Origin: Bdellovibrio sp. qaytius
GTDB taxonomy: Bacteria; Bdellovibrionota; Bdellovibrionia; Bdellovibrionales; Bdellovibrionaceae
Direction of reading: 5' to 3'
Assembly: GCA_004011035.1 (NCBI GenBank)
Contig: CP025734.1
Span: forward strand, 62,001 to 126,000
DNA length: 64,000 nt
The notes beneath the pieces are model-generated. The model saw only the letters and a program-made list of their open reading frames with translations, ran no database searches and had not been told where the DNA came from. The position numbers were made by a program, and so were the translations under genes. Below are positions 62,454 through 64,000 of this stretch, piece after piece. Each line of letters opens with the position of its first letter. The stretch's first letter is position 1.

Positions 62454-63938
62454 CTATCCCGCTTTTTTTGGCGGTGTAGTCGTTGTTGTAGCTGCAGGAG
62501 TAGCTGTTGCAGGTGCACCAGATGCTCCAGGTCTTGCAGATTTTGCGGCATTTGCAGCAGCATTTGCAGTAACGACCTTGGCATCATTCGAGAAGATTTC
62601 CATAGGAATGTTTCCACCCTTATCTTTAATCTCTTGAACAAATGAAGGCACAGTTCCTGTAGCTTGGAATTGACCAATAATTTTTCTATTTTTATCGTAG
62701 CCAGTTTCTTTGTATCTAAAAATTTCAGCTAACGTAACAACATCACCTTGCATACCAACAACTTCGGTAATGCTGATAATTTTACGTGTACCATCAGACA
62801 TACGAACGATCTGAATAATTAAATCGACCGCGCCGGCAATTTGTTCACGAATAGCGCGCATGGGTAAATCTAAACCTGACATCATAACTAGAGTTTCTAA
62901 ACGGGCCAAACATTCACGTGGTGAATTGGCATGTGTCGTTGTCATTGAACCATCATGACCTGTATTCATGGCTTGAAGCATATCTAAAGCGGCGCCATCA
63001 CGCGTTTCTCCGACCACGATACGATCAGGACGCATACGTAAGGCATTCTTAATTAAATCACGAATCGTAACAGCGTTTGTACCTTCCATAGAAGGCGGGC
63101 GTGTTTCTAAACGCACAACGTGCTCTTGCATTAATTGTAATTCGGCAGCATCTTCCACTGTGATTACGCGCTCGTGTGCCGGAATCCAAGAAGAGATCAT
63201 ATTTAATAACGATGTTTTACCTGAACCAGTACCACCGCTGATAACAACGTTATATCCGTATTCAACAGATATGCGCATGAACTCAAGCATATTTTTATTA
63301 GCACTGCCGTAATCAAGATATTTTTCAGGATTGATTCCGCCCTTTTTAAATTTACGAATTGTTAAAGCGGGGCCATCAATTGATAAAGGTTCAATAACTG
63401 CATTCACACGCGAACCATCTTTAAGACGGGCATCTACGTAAGGAGTCGCATTGTTAATCTGACGACCAAGTGGCGTAACGATACGTTCGATAATTCGGCG
63501 TAAGTGATCATTTGATGTAAATTTAATTCCGCTAAGTTGAACCTTACCGGCTTTCTCGATAAAGATACGATTAGCGCCATTCACCATGATCTCTGAAATC
63601 GATGCGTCAGCTAACATATCTTCTAACGGGCCAAGACCTAAAGCTTCTTCTAGAACTTCTTTAGTTAATTTTTGGCGATCTTCACGCGATAAATCAGGTG
63701 CTTCTTTATCAACAATGCCAGAAATATCACGTTGAGTTTTTAAACGTAATTCTTTTTCTTTACTTTCGCCTTCGTTGGCTTCAGCTAAAATCTTTTTTAA
63801 ATCGATCGTACGAATTAATTCTGAATGCACACGAAGTTTTGTAACAATCCAAGGATCCATGCCCTTAGCAACTTCCGCACTATTAGCACCGGCAGTTGGA
63901 GTCGTCGAGGGAGCCAAAGAAGGTTTTGGTTTCTGCAT
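62454..63938 (-). CDS. tadA: Tad pilus ATPase TadA/CpaF
   Basis: Hexameric secretion ATPase that powers Tad pilus assembly, 494 aa as drawn. Residues about 30-150 form the N-terminal domain (VTKLRVHSELIRTIDLKKILAE, LGPLEDMLADASISEIMVNG). The motor has Walker A ISGGTGSGKTSLLNM, the Asp box ITVEDAAELQLMQEHVVRLETR, Walker B DRIVVGETRDGAALDMLQAMNTGHDGSMTT and the His box HANSPRECLARLE. A low-complexity Ala/Pro/Thr tail ends it. The frame stays open upstream of the ATG at 63938 to the window edge (reading FDFVRKLSGGTLQRLKS), so the real start may lie beyond base 64000. Confidence 0.93.
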   Translation of the reverse strand: MQKPKPSLAPSTTPTAGANSAEVAKGMDPWIVTKLRVHSELIRTIDLKKILAEANEGESKEKELRLKTQRDISGIVDKEAPDLSREDRQKLTKEVLEEALGLGPLEDMLADASISEIMVNGANRIFIEKAGKVQLSGIKFTSNDHLRRIIERIVTPLGRQINNATPYVDARLKDGSRVNAVIEPLSIDGPALTIRKFKKGGINPEKYLDYGSANKNMLEFMRISVEYGYNVVISGGTGSGKTSLLNMISSWIPAHERVITVEDAAELQLMQEHVVRLETRPPSMEGTNAVTIRDLIKNALRMRPDRIVVGETRDGAALDMLQAMNTGHDGSMTTTHANSPRECLARLETLVMMSGLDLPMRAIREQIAGAVDLIIQIVRMSDGTRKIISITEVVGMQGDVVTLAEIFRYKETGYDKNRKIIGQFQATGTVPSFVQEIKDKGGNIPMEIFSNDAKVVTANAAANAAKSARPGASGAPATATPAATTTTTPPKKAG

Positions 63939-64000
63939 GCTCTTAAGACGTTGTAGTGTTCCGCCAGAAAGTTTTCTGACGAAATCAAAATATGCCGAAG

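Noticed and set aside
62152-62637. + strand open frame of 161 codons across tadB/tadA
   Set aside because: Lies fully antisense to clearly real tad genes with intact motifs; its composition (Ala/Val/Gly runs) mirrors the low-complexity tadA tail.
1-64000. CRISPR array, IS element, prophage or integrase
   Set aside because: No regularly spaced repeats, transposase or integrase motifs, or phage structural genes could be seen on either strand.

Overview
The window is AT-rich, densely coded chromosomal DNA of a Gram-negative bacterium. It is very probably a member of the Bdellovibrionota (Bdellovibrio or Pseudobdellovibrio-like). Four things point there: a small histone-fold protein of the Bdellovibrio type; a secreted YD-repeat protein and a small secreted protein directly behind Tad pilus genes, as in the Bdellovibrio host-interaction (hit) locus; many secreted and outer-membrane proteins of unknown family; and a normal Gram-negative housekeeping set. 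I see no insertion sequences, prophage, integrase, CRISPR array or rRNA. There is one tRNA gene, tRNA-Ser(UGA).

Layout. 1-6.1 kb (+): a putative synthase-dependent exopolysaccharide operon with an outer-membrane protein, an NfrB-like family 2 glycosyltransferase, a DUF2334 polysaccharide-deacetylase-like protein and a large secreted unknown. 6.1-8.2 kb (-): a Tat-exported GMC oxidoreductase. 8.4-15.7 kb: a hybrid histidine kinase, a DUF2945 protein, a secreted EEP-family phosphatase/nuclease, a LOG protein, an outer-membrane barrel whose ribosome site lies in a hairpin, and an OsmC/phosphoribosyltransferase pair. 15.7-17.5 kb (-): a FecR-domain protein with an outer-membrane partner. 17.7-23.3 kb: tRNA-Ser, a DUF4336 protein, serS, and a long GYF/TPR membrane protein. 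23.3-23.9 kb is a 650-base stretch with only a possible 48-codon gene, operator-like repeats and hairpins.

23.9-30.5 kb (-) is core information and wall machinery: murA, prmC, prfA, rpmE2, an anchored unknown, and rho with a long Q/N-rich insert. 30.8-37.5 kb: a PilZ protein (+), a LysM proline-rich lipoprotein (-), and the gatC-gatA-gatB-ppx/gppA-DUF192 operon (-). 37.5-43 kb: ligA (+), a 36-codon membrane peptide with a near-perfect ribosome site (+), the bacterial histone (-), a membrane metallophosphoesterase (-) and murD (+). 43-50 kb (-): one long operon-like run holding secreted proteins, an LptM-like lipoprotein, dapF, dapA, dapB, a small transaldolase and envelope proteins. 50-56 kb: ftsK (-), then queE, a Fis-type regulator and dnaB (+). 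56-59 kb: an RluA-type pseudouridine synthase and envelope unknowns.

59-64 kb (-): tadA, tadB, the YD-repeat protein and a small secreted protein. This is the hit-locus arrangement that in B. bacteriovorus links pili to the switch between predatory and prey-independent growth. tadA sits at the window edge and its frame stays open to base 64000, so its true start may lie outside. The most rewarding regions are the hit-like locus (59-64 kb), the histone (40 kb), the glutamine/asparagine-rich Rho (30 kb), the polysaccharide operon (0-6 kb), and the micro-genes at 23.5 and 39.6 kb.
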